A DNA stretch of 64,000 nucleotides. It comes from Leisingera sp. M658. Lineage in GTDB: Bacteria > Pseudomonadota > Alphaproteobacteria > Rhodobacterales > Rhodobacteraceae. The stretch lies in contig NZ_CP083546.1 of NCBI RefSeq assembly GCF_025144145.1, positions 695,001 to 759,000 of the forward strand. Direction: 5' to 3'. The stretch's first letter is position 1, and every line of letters starts with the position of its first letter. The notes beneath the pieces are model-generated. The model saw only the letters and a list, made by a program, of their open reading frames with translations. It had not been told where the DNA came from and did no database searches. A program made the position numbers and the translations under genes. Positions 54,001 to 62,617 of the stretch are shown here, piece after piece.

Positions 54001-54924
54001 TCAGTGGCCTCCCGCAGCGCCGAGCGAGTACAGCTCAGCCGGTTGCAGCAGCAGCTCAAGCCCCAGCTTGGCGCAGACGATGATCACCATCAGCGCCAGC
54101 AGGATCCGCAGCTGTTCGGCCTTGAGATAGACACCGATGCGGGTGCCGATCTGGGCGCCGATCACGCCGCCGACCAGCAGCAGCACTGCCAGAACGATGT
54201 CCACCGTATAGTTGGTGGTGGCATGCAGCATGGTAGTGAAAGCGGTGACCGTGATGATCTGGAACAGCGAGGTGCCGACAACCACTTTGGTCGGCATGCC
54301 AAGGATGTAGATCATCGCAGGCACCATGATGAAACCGCCGCCGACACCCATGATGGCGGCCAGAATACCGACGCAAATGCCGACCAGCACCGGCGGGATC
54401 ACTGAAATGTACAGGCCCGAGGTGCGGAACCGCATCTTGAACGGCAGGGCATGTACCCAGCTGCGCTGGCGCCGTGCTGCAGGGGCCGCGCCGCCCGCTT
54501 TCTTGGACTTGCGGATGGCGTTCAGGCTTTCGACGAACATCAACCCGCCGACCACACCCAGGAAGACGACATAGCAAAGCTTGACCAGCAGATCGACCTG
54601 GCCAAGCGCCTTGAGGTAGTTGAACACCACCACCCCAAGCGCCGCGCCCATCAGGCCGCCGGCCTGCAGCACAAGCCCCATCTTGATATCGACCGTGCGC
54701 CTTCGAAAATGCGCCAGCACGCCGGAAAAGGACGAGGCGACAATCTGGTTCGCTTCCGTAGCCACCGCCACGGCCGGCGGGATGCCGATGAAAAACAACA
54801 GCGGCGTCATCAGAAAGCCGCCGCCGACTCCGAACATGCCCGAGAGAACCCCGACCATTCCCCCGAGGCCCAGGAGAAGGAAGGCATTGACCGAGACCTC
54901 AGCTATGGGAAGGTATATCTGCAT
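54001..54924 (-). CDS. TauE/SafE family sulfite/sulfonate exporter-like permease
   Basis: A 307-residue membrane protein with about eight helices. Both internal repeats carry the family pattern: GMVGVLSGMFGVGGGFLMTPLL near residue 25 and GILAAIMGVGGGFIMVPAM in the second half. It starts near MQIYLPIAEVSVNAFLLLG. Family members export sulfite or sulfoacetate or transport other anions; substrate unknown. A remnant of a different TauE-type gene is at 21.1 kb. The TIGR02186 gene follows closely. Confidence 0.88.
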   Translation of the reverse strand: MQIYLPIAEVSVNAFLLLGLGGMVGVLSGMFGVGGGFLMTPLLFFIGIPPAVAVATEANQIVASSFSGVLAHFRRRTVDIKMGLVLQAGGLMGAALGVVVFNYLKALGQVDLLVKLCYVVFLGVVGGLMFVESLNAIRKSKKAGGAAPAARRQRSWVHALPFKMRFRTSGLYISVIPPVLVGICVGILAAIMGVGGGFIMVPAMIYILGMPTKVVVGTSLFQIITVTAFTTMLHATTNYTVDIVLAVLLLVGGVIGAQIGTRIGVYLKAEQLRILLALMVIIVCAKLGLELLLQPAELYSLGAAGGH

Positions 54925-55043
54925 GGTCCTTGTTAAACCGCAGTTCGTTCAGAAATCAATGATCTATGCCGCTCTGCAGCGTGCAGGACTGATTTGACGC
55001 ATCAAACTGGACTTATCGTTGGGTTTGCGGAACGGGGGCAGGC

Positions 55044-55135
55044 GGGACGCTCCCGCGCCCGCAGGAGATGGCTGCGCCATCCCCTTGGCGGCCTTGGGCC
55101 GGGCACCGCACTGCGTGCGCTGCAACAGGGGTCTG
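55044..55135 (+). repeat. Dispersed intergenic repeat, family 2, copy 2
   Basis: GACGCTCCCGCGCCCGCAGG is followed by an AGATGGCTGCGCCATC hairpin, CCTTGGCGGCCTTGGGCC, and GGGCACCGC. The elements are in the same order as in copies 1 and 3, with less palindromic material at the end. It lies in the gap between the permease genes. Confidence 0.65.
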
Positions 55136-55162
55136 CTGTGACGCCTCTGATGGGCAGAAAGG

Positions 55163-55191
55163 GAAACACCCGGCGCGGGGCCGGGTGTTTC
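55163..55191 (-). terminator. Terminator of the BMP-type ABC operon
   Basis: GAAACACCCGGC pairs with GCCGGGTGTTTC around five bases. On the minus strand it follows the last permease stop by about 20 bases, and CCCTTTC comes next. The stem is strong but the T run is weak. Confidence 0.7.
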
Positions 55192-55210
55192 AGCAGGGCA
55201 GACGCAGGGC

Positions 55211-56176
55211 TTAACGCTCTTTGACGTAAGGCTCGCCGCCAGCGCGGGGCGGGATTGCCTTGCCGACAAAACCTGCAAGAATCACCACCGTCAGCACGTA
55301 AGGCAGTGCGTCCATCGCCTGCACTGGAATGGTGATGCCGCCCAGTTCGATGTTCTGGAACCGCAGCGCGACGGCCTGCAAAAGGCCGAACAGCAGGCAG
55401 GCGCCCATCGCGTGCCAGGGCCGCCACTTGGCAAAGATCAGCGCCGCCAGCGCAATGAACCCGCGGCCCGCTGTCATGTCCTTGACAAAGCCTGCCTGCA
55501 ACGCGGTGGCCAGATAAGCACCGGCAATGCCGCACAACAGGCCGCAGATCATCACTGCGGCATACCGCAGGCCAACTACGGAAACACCTGCAGTATCCAC
55601 CGCCGCCGGGTTTTCCCCCACCGCACGCAAGCGCAGGCCAAAGCGGGTGCGGAACAGCACCCACCAAGTGGCAGGCACCGCCAGAAAGGCGATGTAGACC
55701 AGGATCGAATGGCCAGACAGCAGCTCGGAATAAACCGGCCCCAGTCCCGGCACGCCGGACAGGCTGTCGGCAAACGGCAAGGAGACCGGGCCAAACCGGC
55801 CGCCGCTGATCAGCGAAGGTGTGCGGCCGCCTTGCTGGAACCAGTCCTGTGCGATCAGCACGGTCATGCCTGCCGCGAGAAAGTTGATCGCCACGCCGGA
55901 AATCAGCTGATTGCCGCGGAAGGTGATCGACGCCACCCCGTGCAGGCCCGCCAGCACCAGCGAAGATCCGATACCGGCAAGCAGCCCCAGCCAGACATTG
56001 CCGGTGACGGCAGCGACAGCGGCGGAAAAGAAGGCCGCCATCAGCATCTTGCCTTCCAGGCCGATGTCGAAGATGCCCGCGCGTTCGGAAAAGAGGCCCG
56101 CGAGACAGGCCAGCAACAGCGGCGTCGCCAGACGGACGGTGGAGTCCAGCAGTTGGATGATCGTCAGGAAATCCAT
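55211..56176 (-). CDS. ABC transporter permease, nucleoside (BMP-type) family
   Basis: A 321-residue permease with about nine helices, of the BPD_transp_2 type. GLFSERAGIFDIGLEGKMLMAAFF and FRTRFGLRLRAVGENPAAVDTAG are the family signatures; the latter is the cytoplasmic coupling loop. Such pairs with a two-domain ATPase and a BMP-like receptor import nucleosides such as guanosine or xanthosine. Its start overlaps the previous permease stop by one base. Confidence 0.92.
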   Translation of the reverse strand: MDFLTIIQLLDSTVRLATPLLLACLAGLFSERAGIFDIGLEGKMLMAAFFSAAVAAVTGNVWLGLLAGIGSSLVLAGLHGVASITFRGNQLISGVAINFLAAGMTVLIAQDWFQQGGRTPSLISGGRFGPVSLPFADSLSGVPGLGPVYSELLSGHSILVYIAFLAVPATWWVLFRTRFGLRLRAVGENPAAVDTAGVSVVGLRYAAVMICGLLCGIAGAYLATALQAGFVKDMTAGRGFIALAALIFAKWRPWHAMGACLLFGLLQAVALRFQNIELGGITIPVQAMDALPYVLTVVILAGFVGKAIPPRAGGEPYVKER

Positions 56177-57270
56177 CAGCTCCGCCCCTTCCGCACCGCC
56201 AGAAAGATCTTTTCAAGCGGCATCCGCACCATGTTGTCCAGCGCGCCGGTGAACAGGATCACCAAGGCCTGGATCACCACGATCAGCTCGCGCGGGATTG
56301 AGGTCCAGAGCGCCAGCTCGGCGCCGCCCTGATACAGGAACCCGAACAGGATCGCCGCCAGGAATACGCCGAACGGATGGTTGCGGCCCATCAGTGCCAC
56401 CGCAATGCCGATGAAACCGGCGCCTTCGGTGGCGTTCAGCACCAGCCGTTCGGCCTCGCCCATCACGTTGTTGACCGCCATCATGCCGGCCATCGCGCCG
56501 GAGATCAGCATCGCGATCATGACAGTCCGGACCGAGGAGATGCCGGCATAACGCGCTCCGGGTTCCGATTTGCCAAGCGAGCGGATTTCATAGCCCAACG
56601 GAGTGCGCCAGATCAGCAGCCAGATAAACAGGCAGGCGCCGACAGCAACCAGCAGGCTGACATTGGCCGGCGCCGATTTGGAAAAGCTGATGCCGACCGG
56701 GGCCAGCAGCTCATGCAAAGACGGCAGATGCACAGCTTCGGGAAACCGCGCGGTGGCCGGGTCCATCGAGCCTTGGGGGCGCAGCACGTTGACCAGCACA
56801 TAATTCAGCACCGCCGCGGCGATGAAGTTGAACATGATGGTGGTGATCACGATATGGCTGCCGCGTTTGGCCTGCAGGTAGGCAGGGATTGCGGCCCATG
56901 CGGCGCCGAAAATCCCGGCACCCAAGGCGGCAAAAACCAGCGCCAGCGACCAATGCGGCCAGGGGATCAGCAGGCAGACCAGCGCCACGCCAAGCCCGCC
57001 CAGCATCGCCTGGCCCTCGCCGCCGATGTTGAACAGGCCGGCATGGGCAGCAACCGCCACGGCAAGGCCTGTGAACATGAAATTTGTGGCGTAATACAGC
57101 GTGTAGCCCCAGCCATAGGTCGAGCCTAGGGCGCCATCAACCATCAGTTTGACCGCGGCGACCGGGTCTTCGCCGATCCCGAGGATTACCAGGGCTGACA
57201 GGATCGCGGCCAGCAAAAGACTGATCAGCGGGATCAGGACCACATCGGCCCATTTCGGCATCTTTTCCAT
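56176..57270 (-). CDS. ABC transporter permease, nucleoside (BMP-type) family
   Basis: A 364-residue permease, the partner of the shorter one. HAGLFNIGGEGQAMLGGLGVAL is the family motif and RTPLGYEIRSLGKSEPGARYAG the coupling loop. About nine to ten helices are expected. The start is directly beside the ATPase stop. Two distinct permease genes are standard for this importer class. Confidence 0.92.
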   Translation of the reverse strand: MEKMPKWADVVLIPLISLLLAAILSALVILGIGEDPVAAVKLMVDGALGSTYGWGYTLYYATNFMFTGLAVAVAAHAGLFNIGGEGQAMLGGLGVALVCLLIPWPHWSLALVFAALGAGIFGAAWAAIPAYLQAKRGSHIVITTIMFNFIAAAVLNYVLVNVLRPQGSMDPATARFPEAVHLPSLHELLAPVGISFSKSAPANVSLLVAVGACLFIWLLIWRTPLGYEIRSLGKSEPGARYAGISSVRTVMIAMLISGAMAGMMAVNNVMGEAERLVLNATEGAGFIGIAVALMGRNHPFGVFLAAILFGFLYQGGAELALWTSIPRELIVVIQALVILFTGALDNMVRMPLEKIFLAVRKGRS

Positions 57271-58800
57271 TTACGCGGCCTCCCCCGCGACACCGGCCAT
57301 CAACAGGCCCAGCTCTTTCTCGTCGGTCTGATCGGCGGGGCGTTCCCCCATGATCACGCCGTCGAACATCACCGCAACCCGGTCCGCCAGCGACAGGATT
57401 TCCTCCAGCTCAACCGAGACCAGCAGGATCGCCTTGCCTTGATCGCGCAGCTCGACGATCTGTTTGTGAATGAATTCGATGGCGCCGATATCGACACCGC
57501 GGGTCGGCTGGCCGATCAGCAACAGCTCGGGGTTCCGCTCAATCTCGCGCGCGACGACGATTTTCTGCTGGTTGCCGCCGGAAAAGCTTTTGGCGGCCAG
57601 CCAGGGATCCGGCGGGCGCACGTCGAACTTCTCCATCTTGGCTTCGGTATCCGCCCGCAGGGCGGCGTTATCCATCAGCAAACCATTCCTGTAAGCCGGA
57701 TCGCGGTGATAGCCAAAGGCCACGTTCTCCCAGGCGTGGAAGTCCATGATGAGGCCCTCGCGCTGGCGGTCCTCCGGCACATGACCGATATGGGCGTCCC
57801 GCCGCGCACGGGCGTCTGCGCCCTGGCCGCGCAGCGGCAAGGGGCTGCCATGCAGTTTTATGCTGCCGCTGCCTGCGCGCATGCCGCCCAGAACCTCCAG
57901 CAACTCTGACTGGCCATTGCCAGCCACGCCTGCGATGCCGACAATCTCGCCCGCGCGCACGGTCAGGTTAATCCCCTTGACGCGTTCAACGCCGGCCTCA
58001 TCCACCACCCGCAGGTTCTCAATCTCCAGGATCGGGGCACCGGGCCGGGCAGGCACCTTGTCCACCCGCAACAGCACCTTGCGGCCGACCATCAGCTCGG
58101 CCAGATGTTCGGGGCTGGTCTCAGCCGTTTTGACGGTGGCGGTCATCTGGCCGCGCCGCATCACCGAAACGGTGTCGGTATACTCCATGATCTCCCGCAG
58201 CTTGTGGGTGATCAGGATGATGGTTTTGCCTTCGGCGCGCAGCCGGTCGAGGATACGGAACAGCTGGTCGGCCTCGGAGGGTGTCAGCACGCCGGTCGGC
58301 TCGTCCAGGATCAGGATCTCGGCCTTGCGGTACAGTGCCTTGAGTATCTCAACCCGCTGCTGCATGCCGACACCGATCTCGTCAATGCGGGCATCTGGGT
58401 CCACAAACAGCTCGTATTCCGCCTCCAGCGCCTTCAGCTCCTTGCGGGCGCGGCGCAGCGAAGGCATCAGCATGCCGCTGTCCTCGGCGCCCAGCACGAT
58501 GTTTTCCAGCACGGTGAAGTTCTCCACCAGTTTGAAATGCTGGAACACCATGCCGATGCCGGCAGCAATCGCCGCCTGGCTGTCGGGGATCGCGGTGCGT
58601 TGCCCCTTGATCCAAACCTCGCCTTTGTCGGCCTTGTAGAATCCATAGAGGATCGACATCAGCGTTGATTTTCCCGCACCGTTTTCCCCGATGATCCCGT
58701 GAATGGTGCCGGGGGCGACGCTGATCGAGATGTCCTTGTTCGCCTGGACCGGGCCAAAGGCCTTGGAAATACCTTTGAGTTCAATGGCGGGGGCGGTCAA
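57271..58800 (-). CDS. ABC transporter ATP-binding protein, two-domain (BMP-type)
   Basis: A 509-residue ATPase with two nucleotide-binding domains. The first (1-240) has GENGAGKSTLMSILYG, GVGMQQRVEILKAL and ILILDEPTGVLT. The second (260-505) has a degenerate Walker A, GVAGNGQSELLEVLG, with SFSGGNQQKIVVAREI and QPTRGVD. This asymmetry is normal for sugar- and nucleoside-type two-domain ATPases. Its start overlaps the NTF2-like gene by four bases. Confidence 0.93.
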   Translation of the reverse strand: MTAPAIELKGISKAFGPVQANKDISISVAPGTIHGIIGENGAGKSTLMSILYGFYKADKGEVWIKGQRTAIPDSQAAIAAGIGMVFQHFKLVENFTVLENIVLGAEDSGMLMPSLRRARKELKALEAEYELFVDPDARIDEIGVGMQQRVEILKALYRKAEILILDEPTGVLTPSEADQLFRILDRLRAEGKTIILITHKLREIMEYTDTVSVMRRGQMTATVKTAETSPEHLAELMVGRKVLLRVDKVPARPGAPILEIENLRVVDEAGVERVKGINLTVRAGEIVGIAGVAGNGQSELLEVLGGMRAGSGSIKLHGSPLPLRGQGADARARRDAHIGHVPEDRQREGLIMDFHAWENVAFGYHRDPAYRNGLLMDNAALRADTEAKMEKFDVRPPDPWLAAKSFSGGNQQKIVVAREIERNPELLLIGQPTRGVDIGAIEFIHKQIVELRDQGKAILLVSVELEEILSLADRVAVMFDGVIMGERPADQTDEKELGLLMAGVAGEAA

Positions 58801-59150
58801 TCGGGCTCTCCCATGCCTGTAAATCCAATCAGCCGCACCACCTTGCCGTCCTCAAGATCAGCAAAATACTGGCCGCGCACCATGCGCTGGCCGTCCTTTT
58901 CGAAATCCACCGTGGCGCGCACGTGGCCATGGTGTTCCGAGACGGCAACCACCTTGGCCGCGCCACCGGGCATCATCGCGCTGAACTGCGCGACATATTC
59001 CAGATAGGCATCACGGCCTTCGATTGGGGCAGGAGAGTTGGGATCGGAGTAGTAAAAACGAGGCCCGATGGCCGCGTCCGTTTTTGCAGCGCGGCCTTCA
59101 GGCGTTGGGTCGCCCCAGGCCGCAAACAGAGTGTGAAGTGAATCCGTCAT
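58797..59150 (-). CDS. NTF2-like (SnoaL-type) protein inside the ABC operon
   Basis: A 117-residue cytoplasmic protein with the cone-shaped NTF2/SnoaL pattern: an N-terminal helix LHTLFAAWGDPTPEGRAA, FYYSDPNSPAPIEGRDAYLEYVAQF by position, and a beta-sheet VAVSEHHGHVRATVDFEKDGQ. No catalytic residues are assignable. It lies 17 bases after the receptor gene and overlaps the ATPase gene by four bases, so it is made with the transporter. Its role is unknown; nucleoside handling is a guess. Confidence 0.78.
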   Translation of the reverse strand: MTDSLHTLFAAWGDPTPEGRAAKTDAAIGPRFYYSDPNSPAPIEGRDAYLEYVAQFSAMMPGGAAKVVAVSEHHGHVRATVDFEKDGQRMVRGQYFADLEDGKVVRLIGFTGMGEPD

Positions 59151-59167
59151 GGCCTGGGGCTTTCTCT

Positions 59168-60163
59168 TTAGAAGCTCAGCGCGGGGCAGCTGTCATCCGA
59201 CATGTAATCGTGCACCTTGATCTCGCCCGAGGCGATTTTGGCGGCAGCTTCATCCACGGCGGATTGCATCTCGGCAGAGACCAGGGAGGCGTTGTGCTCG
59301 TCCATGGCATAGCCGACACCGCCGTTGGCCAGGCCCATGACAGAGAAGCCGGTTTCCATGTCCGTGCCGTCGGTGAAGGCCTCAAACACGGCGTTACCGA
59401 CCTTTTTGGTCATCGAGGTCAGCACCTTGCCCGGATGCAGGTGGTTCTGGTTGCTGTCCACGCCGATCGACAGGATACCTTCGTCAGCTGCGGTCTGCAG
59501 CACGCCGACGCCAGTGCCGCCTGCCGCGGCATAGACCACGTCAGCGCCCTGGCTGATCTGCGCCTTGGTCAGCTCGGATCCCTTCACCGGGTCGTTCCAG
59601 GCCGCCGGCGTGGTGCCGGTCATGTTGGAGATCACGTTGGCGTCCGGATTGGCCGCCTTGACCCCTTCGGCATAGCCGCAGGCGAACTTGCGGATCAGCG
59701 GAATGTCCATGCCGCCGATAAAGCCGACAGTGTTCGATTTCGACGCCATCGCCGCCATCATGCCAACCAGATAGGAACCTTCGTGCTCGTTGAACACAAC
59801 CGAGCGCACGTTGTCGCCTTCAACCACCATGTCGATGATGGTGAATTTGGTGTCAGGATAATCCGCAGCCACCTGGCCCAGGGCATCGGCAAAGGCAAAA
59901 CCGACCATCACAATCGGGTTGGCGCCGGCCTCGGCAAAGCGGCGCAGCGCCTGCTCGCGCTGGGCTTCGGACTGCAGCTCGATCTCGCGGTAGTTTCCGC
60001 CGGTCTCATCGGCCCAGCGCTGGGCGCCGCCATGGGCCGCCTCGTTAAAGCTTTTGTCGAACTTTCCGCCCAGGTCGAAGATCAGCGCAGGCTCGGCCAG
60101 CGCGGCACCTGCGGTCAGGGCCAGCGACGCGGCTGCGCCCATCAGCGATTTCATCAGGGTCAT
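59168..60163 (-). CDS. BMP-type substrate-binding lipoprotein/periplasmic receptor
   Basis: A 331-residue receptor of the Bmp/PnrA nucleoside-binding class. It has a signal peptide (MTLMKSLMGAAASLALTAGAALA), then EPALIFDLGGKFDKSFNEAAHGG by position, the canonical GKFDKSFN start of BMP proteins. MVGFAFADAL and FIGGMDIPLIRKFACGY follow. There is no lipobox cysteine, so it is soluble. GGGAG lies seven bases before the chosen ATG. It heads the ABC operon. Confidence 0.92.
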   Translation of the reverse strand: MTLMKSLMGAAASLALTAGAALAEPALIFDLGGKFDKSFNEAAHGGAQRWADETGGNYREIELQSEAQREQALRRFAEAGANPIVMVGFAFADALGQVAADYPDTKFTIIDMVVEGDNVRSVVFNEHEGSYLVGMMAAMASKSNTVGFIGGMDIPLIRKFACGYAEGVKAANPDANVISNMTGTTPAAWNDPVKGSELTKAQISQGADVVYAAAGGTGVGVLQTAADEGILSIGVDSNQNHLHPGKVLTSMTKKVGNAVFEAFTDGTDMETGFSVMGLANGGVGYAMDEHNASLVSAEMQSAVDEAAAKIASGEIKVHDYMSDDSCPALSF

Positions 60164-60318
60164 CAGGTTAACTCCCACTGTCATTATTGTTGGATGCAGC
60201 GGGGGTTTTCCGCTGCCCGGCCCCGTTCAGGCCTTAAAGGGTGCGGCAATTTAGCCTGCAGGTCGGGGAGGGGGTCAACCGCTTTTTGACCAAATGGTGC
60301 GGAATCCGCGCAACTGGC

Positions 60319-60744
60319 CTAAGGTAACGCTTTCCGCATCAGGATCGCGTCCGCTGCGGCGGCACCCTGGCGGGGGTAGTAGCCCTTCCGGCGGCCGCAC
60401 TCCGCGAATCCGCCGGCCCGGTAAAGTGCCTGCGCTGGGGCATTGTCCTCGGCCACCTCCAGGAAGGCTTCGGCGGCACCTCGATCCAGGACGGCTGTTT
60501 CCCACTCGGCCATGCAGCGCCGCGCCAATCCCTGGCGCTGATGCGCAGGATCGGTGGCAATTGTCAGCAGTTCCGCCTCATCGGCAATTACCCGCACCAG
60601 GGCAAAACAGCGGGCATCGCCGGCGGCGAAAACCAGCGGGCTGTCCAGCAGTGCGGCAAACTCTGCCGCGTTCCAAGGGCGGGACCGGGTAAAGGCCGCG
60701 GCATGGGTCGCGGCCATCTTCTTTGGTGTCAGCGGTTCACTCAT
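60319..60744 (-). CDS. rimI: Ribosomal-protein-alanine N-acetyltransferase-like GNAT (RimI)
   Basis: A 141-residue GNAT protein. LLTIATDPAHQRQGLARRCM includes the acetyl-CoA loop, and FLEVAEDNAPAQALYRAGGFAECGRRKGYY is the RimI-like C-terminal part. It overlaps the tsaB stop by eight bases and may acetylate ribosomal protein S18 or other N-termini. The ATG is preferred to a TTG one codon earlier. Confidence 0.87.
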   Translation of the reverse strand: MSEPLTPKKMAATHAAAFTRSRPWNAAEFAALLDSPLVFAAGDARCFALVRVIADEAELLTIATDPAHQRQGLARRCMAEWETAVLDRGAAEAFLEVAEDNAPAQALYRAGGFAECGRRKGYYPRQGAAAADAILMRKALP

Positions 60745-61333
60745 CAATCAGCGCAGGCGGAACATCACTGGAAGGCGCCGCATCTGCAGCGCGCAGGTAC
60801 AGCGGTGCAGGCGGCTCAGTCACGGTGCGGAACTGTGCAGCGGCAATGCGTGCAACAGCTTCGGCAATCCCCGCCGGGCTTGCCTCGGGCGCAAAGGCCA
60901 GCCCGGCACCGCGGGCGGCATCTTCAGCCTCCTGGCGCGGCATCAGACGCGGTGCCTCGCCGGGCAATGCGGCATAGATCTGATCGCGCGGGGCGGGCAC
61001 GGCGGGCAGGGTGCCTTCGGCAGCGCGGGCCTCAAACCCGTCGACGCCCACCGCCGGCACCTCCAGCCCCAGCGCCAGCCCGCGGGCGGCGGAAACGGCA
61101 ATGCGGATGCCGGTGAAATTGCCGGGGCCGATGCCAACGCCAATCGCATCCAGATCCTGCCAGGTGGCACCGCCTTCGGCCAGCACCTCCTCCAGCAGCA
61201 GCATCAGCCGCTCAGCCTGGCCGCGGGTCATTTCCTCGAGCCGGGAGGCCAGCACCACATCGCCGCGCAGCAAAGCGGCCGCACAATGCGCGGCCGATGT
61301 GTCAAAACCCAGAACCAGCGGTTCGGACGTCAT
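60737..61333 (-). CDS. tsaB: tRNA threonylcarbamoyladenosine biosynthesis protein TsaB
   Basis: A 198-residue ASKHA-fold protein that supports TsaD in t6A37 synthesis. VLGFDTSAAHCAAAL is the N-terminal phosphate motif and GIGPGNFTGIRIAVSAARGLAL is the family signature (GPGxFTG). It is shorter than E. coli TsaB (about 230). It sits between nfuA and rimI in one run, the order often seen in alphaproteobacteria. Confidence 0.92.
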   Translation of the reverse strand: MTSEPLVLGFDTSAAHCAAALLRGDVVLASRLEEMTRGQAERLMLLLEEVLAEGGATWQDLDAIGVGIGPGNFTGIRIAVSAARGLALGLEVPAVGVDGFEARAAEGTLPAVPAPRDQIYAALPGEAPRLMPRQEAEDAARGAGLAFAPEASPAGIAEAVARIAAAQFRTVTEPPAPLYLRAADAAPSSDVPPALIDE

Positions 61334-61354
61334 GGTTTGCCCTTTCGCAGCCAG

Positions 61355-61921
61355 TCAGACAGCAACCGGGCGCACCTCGGTGACTTCCGGGATGTAATGG
61401 CGCAACAGGTTCTCGATACCCATCTTCAGGGTCAGGGTCGAAGACGGGCAGCCGGCGCAGGCGCCCTGCATATGCAGATAGACCACACCGCGGTCAAAGC
61501 CGTGGAAGGTGATGTCGCCACCGTCCTGAGCCACCGCCGGGCGCACCCGGCTGTCCAGCAGCTCCTTGATCTGGTTGACGATCTCGGCATCCTCGCCGGA
61601 ATGCTCGGCATGGCCGGAGGCTGGGTCGGCCGAGCCGTCCGCCATCACCGGCTGGCCGGATTGGAAATGCTCCATCACCGCGCCCAGGATAGCGGGCTTG
61701 ATGTGGTCCCACTCAACGCTGTCCGCCTTGGTCACGGTCACAAAGTCATTGCCGAAAAAGACGCCGGTCACGCCGTCTACCGCAAAGATACGCGAGGCCA
61801 GCGGCGATTTGCCTGCGGCATCAGCACTTGGGAAATCAGCGGTGCCTGCTTCCAGAACGGTCTGGCCCGGCAGGAATTTCAGCGTCGCCGGGTTGGGCGT
61901 GGATTCAGTCTGAATGAACAT
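61355..61921 (-). CDS. nfuA: NfuA-type iron-sulfur cluster scaffold
   Basis: A 188-residue protein. The N-terminal Nfu_N domain (1-88) begins MFIQTESTPNPATLKFLPG, and the C-terminal NifU-type domain (about 110-188) has GACAGCPSST with the CxxC pair Cys155/Cys158. It carries and transfers Fe-S clusters, such as to SdhB. It is first in the nfuA-tsaB-rimI run. Confidence 0.93.
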   Translation of the reverse strand: MFIQTESTPNPATLKFLPGQTVLEAGTADFPSADAAGKSPLASRIFAVDGVTGVFFGNDFVTVTKADSVEWDHIKPAILGAVMEHFQSGQPVMADGSADPASGHAEHSGEDAEIVNQIKELLDSRVRPAVAQDGGDITFHGFDRGVVYLHMQGACAGCPSSTLTLKMGIENLLRHYIPEVTEVRPVAV

Positions 61922-61990
61922 GTCGGGTCTCCGTTAAGCGTGCCCCCGATATGCGCCCTGCGGCCCGCCAAGTCAAGATTTGGAACTATT

Positions 61991-62590
61991 CTAAATCGTT
62001 CGGGCTGCGGCGTGATCCAAAGCCTGTTCCAGCCGGTCGTCGCCCCAGAACAGTTCTGTGCCGCTGGTGAAGCTGGGCGCGCCGAAAATGCCTGCGGAGC
62101 TGGCCGCCTCGGTCTGTGCGCGCAGTGCCGATTTGATTTCAGGCGATTGCGCGCGGTCCAGCAGGTCCGCATCCAGTCCAGCTTTGTGCAAACAGTCCAG
62201 CAGAACGGGTTCGGCGGAGATATCGGCCCCGTCGCCGAACTGGGCCAGATACACGGCCTGTGCAAAAGCTTCGGTCCGGTCCTGCTCCGATGCGGCCAGC
62301 GCCAGCCGTGCAGCCATCAGTCCGTTTTGCGGAAACGGATCGGGGTGGCGGAACCGCAGACCGCGGGCTGCGCAGATCCGCTGCATGTCGCGCCACATAT
62401 AGCGCCCTTTGGCCGGGTAGAGGTTGAACGGCGACGTGTCCCAGCCCTGGGCGGCAAAGATAGGACCCAGCAGAAACGGCTTCCAGATAACAGCAATGCC
62501 GCGCGCTTTGGCGGCGCTGCTGATCCTCATCGCGCTGAGATAGGAGTAGGTGGAGGCAAATTCGAACCAGAAAGCGACACTGCGTTCCAT
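61991..62590 (-). CDS. DsbA-family 2-hydroxychromene-2-carboxylate isomerase-like protein
   Basis: A 199-residue thioredoxin-fold protein of the HCCA-isomerase/kappa-GST type. VAFWFEFASTYSYLSAMRIS replaces the CxxC active site with a serine-containing motif, as in the family, and GIFGAPSFTSGTELFWGDDRLEQAL is its C-terminal signature. Substrate probably a glutathione adduct or aromatic acid; unknown here. The leader has a T9G7 tract beside its start. Confidence 0.85.
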   Translation of the reverse strand: MERSVAFWFEFASTYSYLSAMRISSAAKARGIAVIWKPFLLGPIFAAQGWDTSPFNLYPAKGRYMWRDMQRICAARGLRFRHPDPFPQNGLMAARLALAASEQDRTEAFAQAVYLAQFGDGADISAEPVLLDCLHKAGLDADLLDRAQSPEIKSALRAQTEAASSAGIFGAPSFTSGTELFWGDDRLEQALDHAAARTI

Positions 62591-62598
62591 TGGCTTTA

Positions 62599-62614
62599 CC
62601 CCCCCAAAAAAAAA
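62599..62614 (-). repeat. T9G7 homopolymer tract at the isomerase ribosome-binding site
   Basis: On the coding strand nine T are followed by seven G, eight bases before the isomerase ATG. The G run could act as part of the Shine-Dalgarno sequence, and its length may vary by slippage. Confidence 0.6.
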
Positions 62615-62617
62615 CTG

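Noticed and set aside
55163-55191. Possible extra repeat of family 2
   Set aside because: The stem after the ABC operon does not share the family head or block order and is better read as that operon's terminator.
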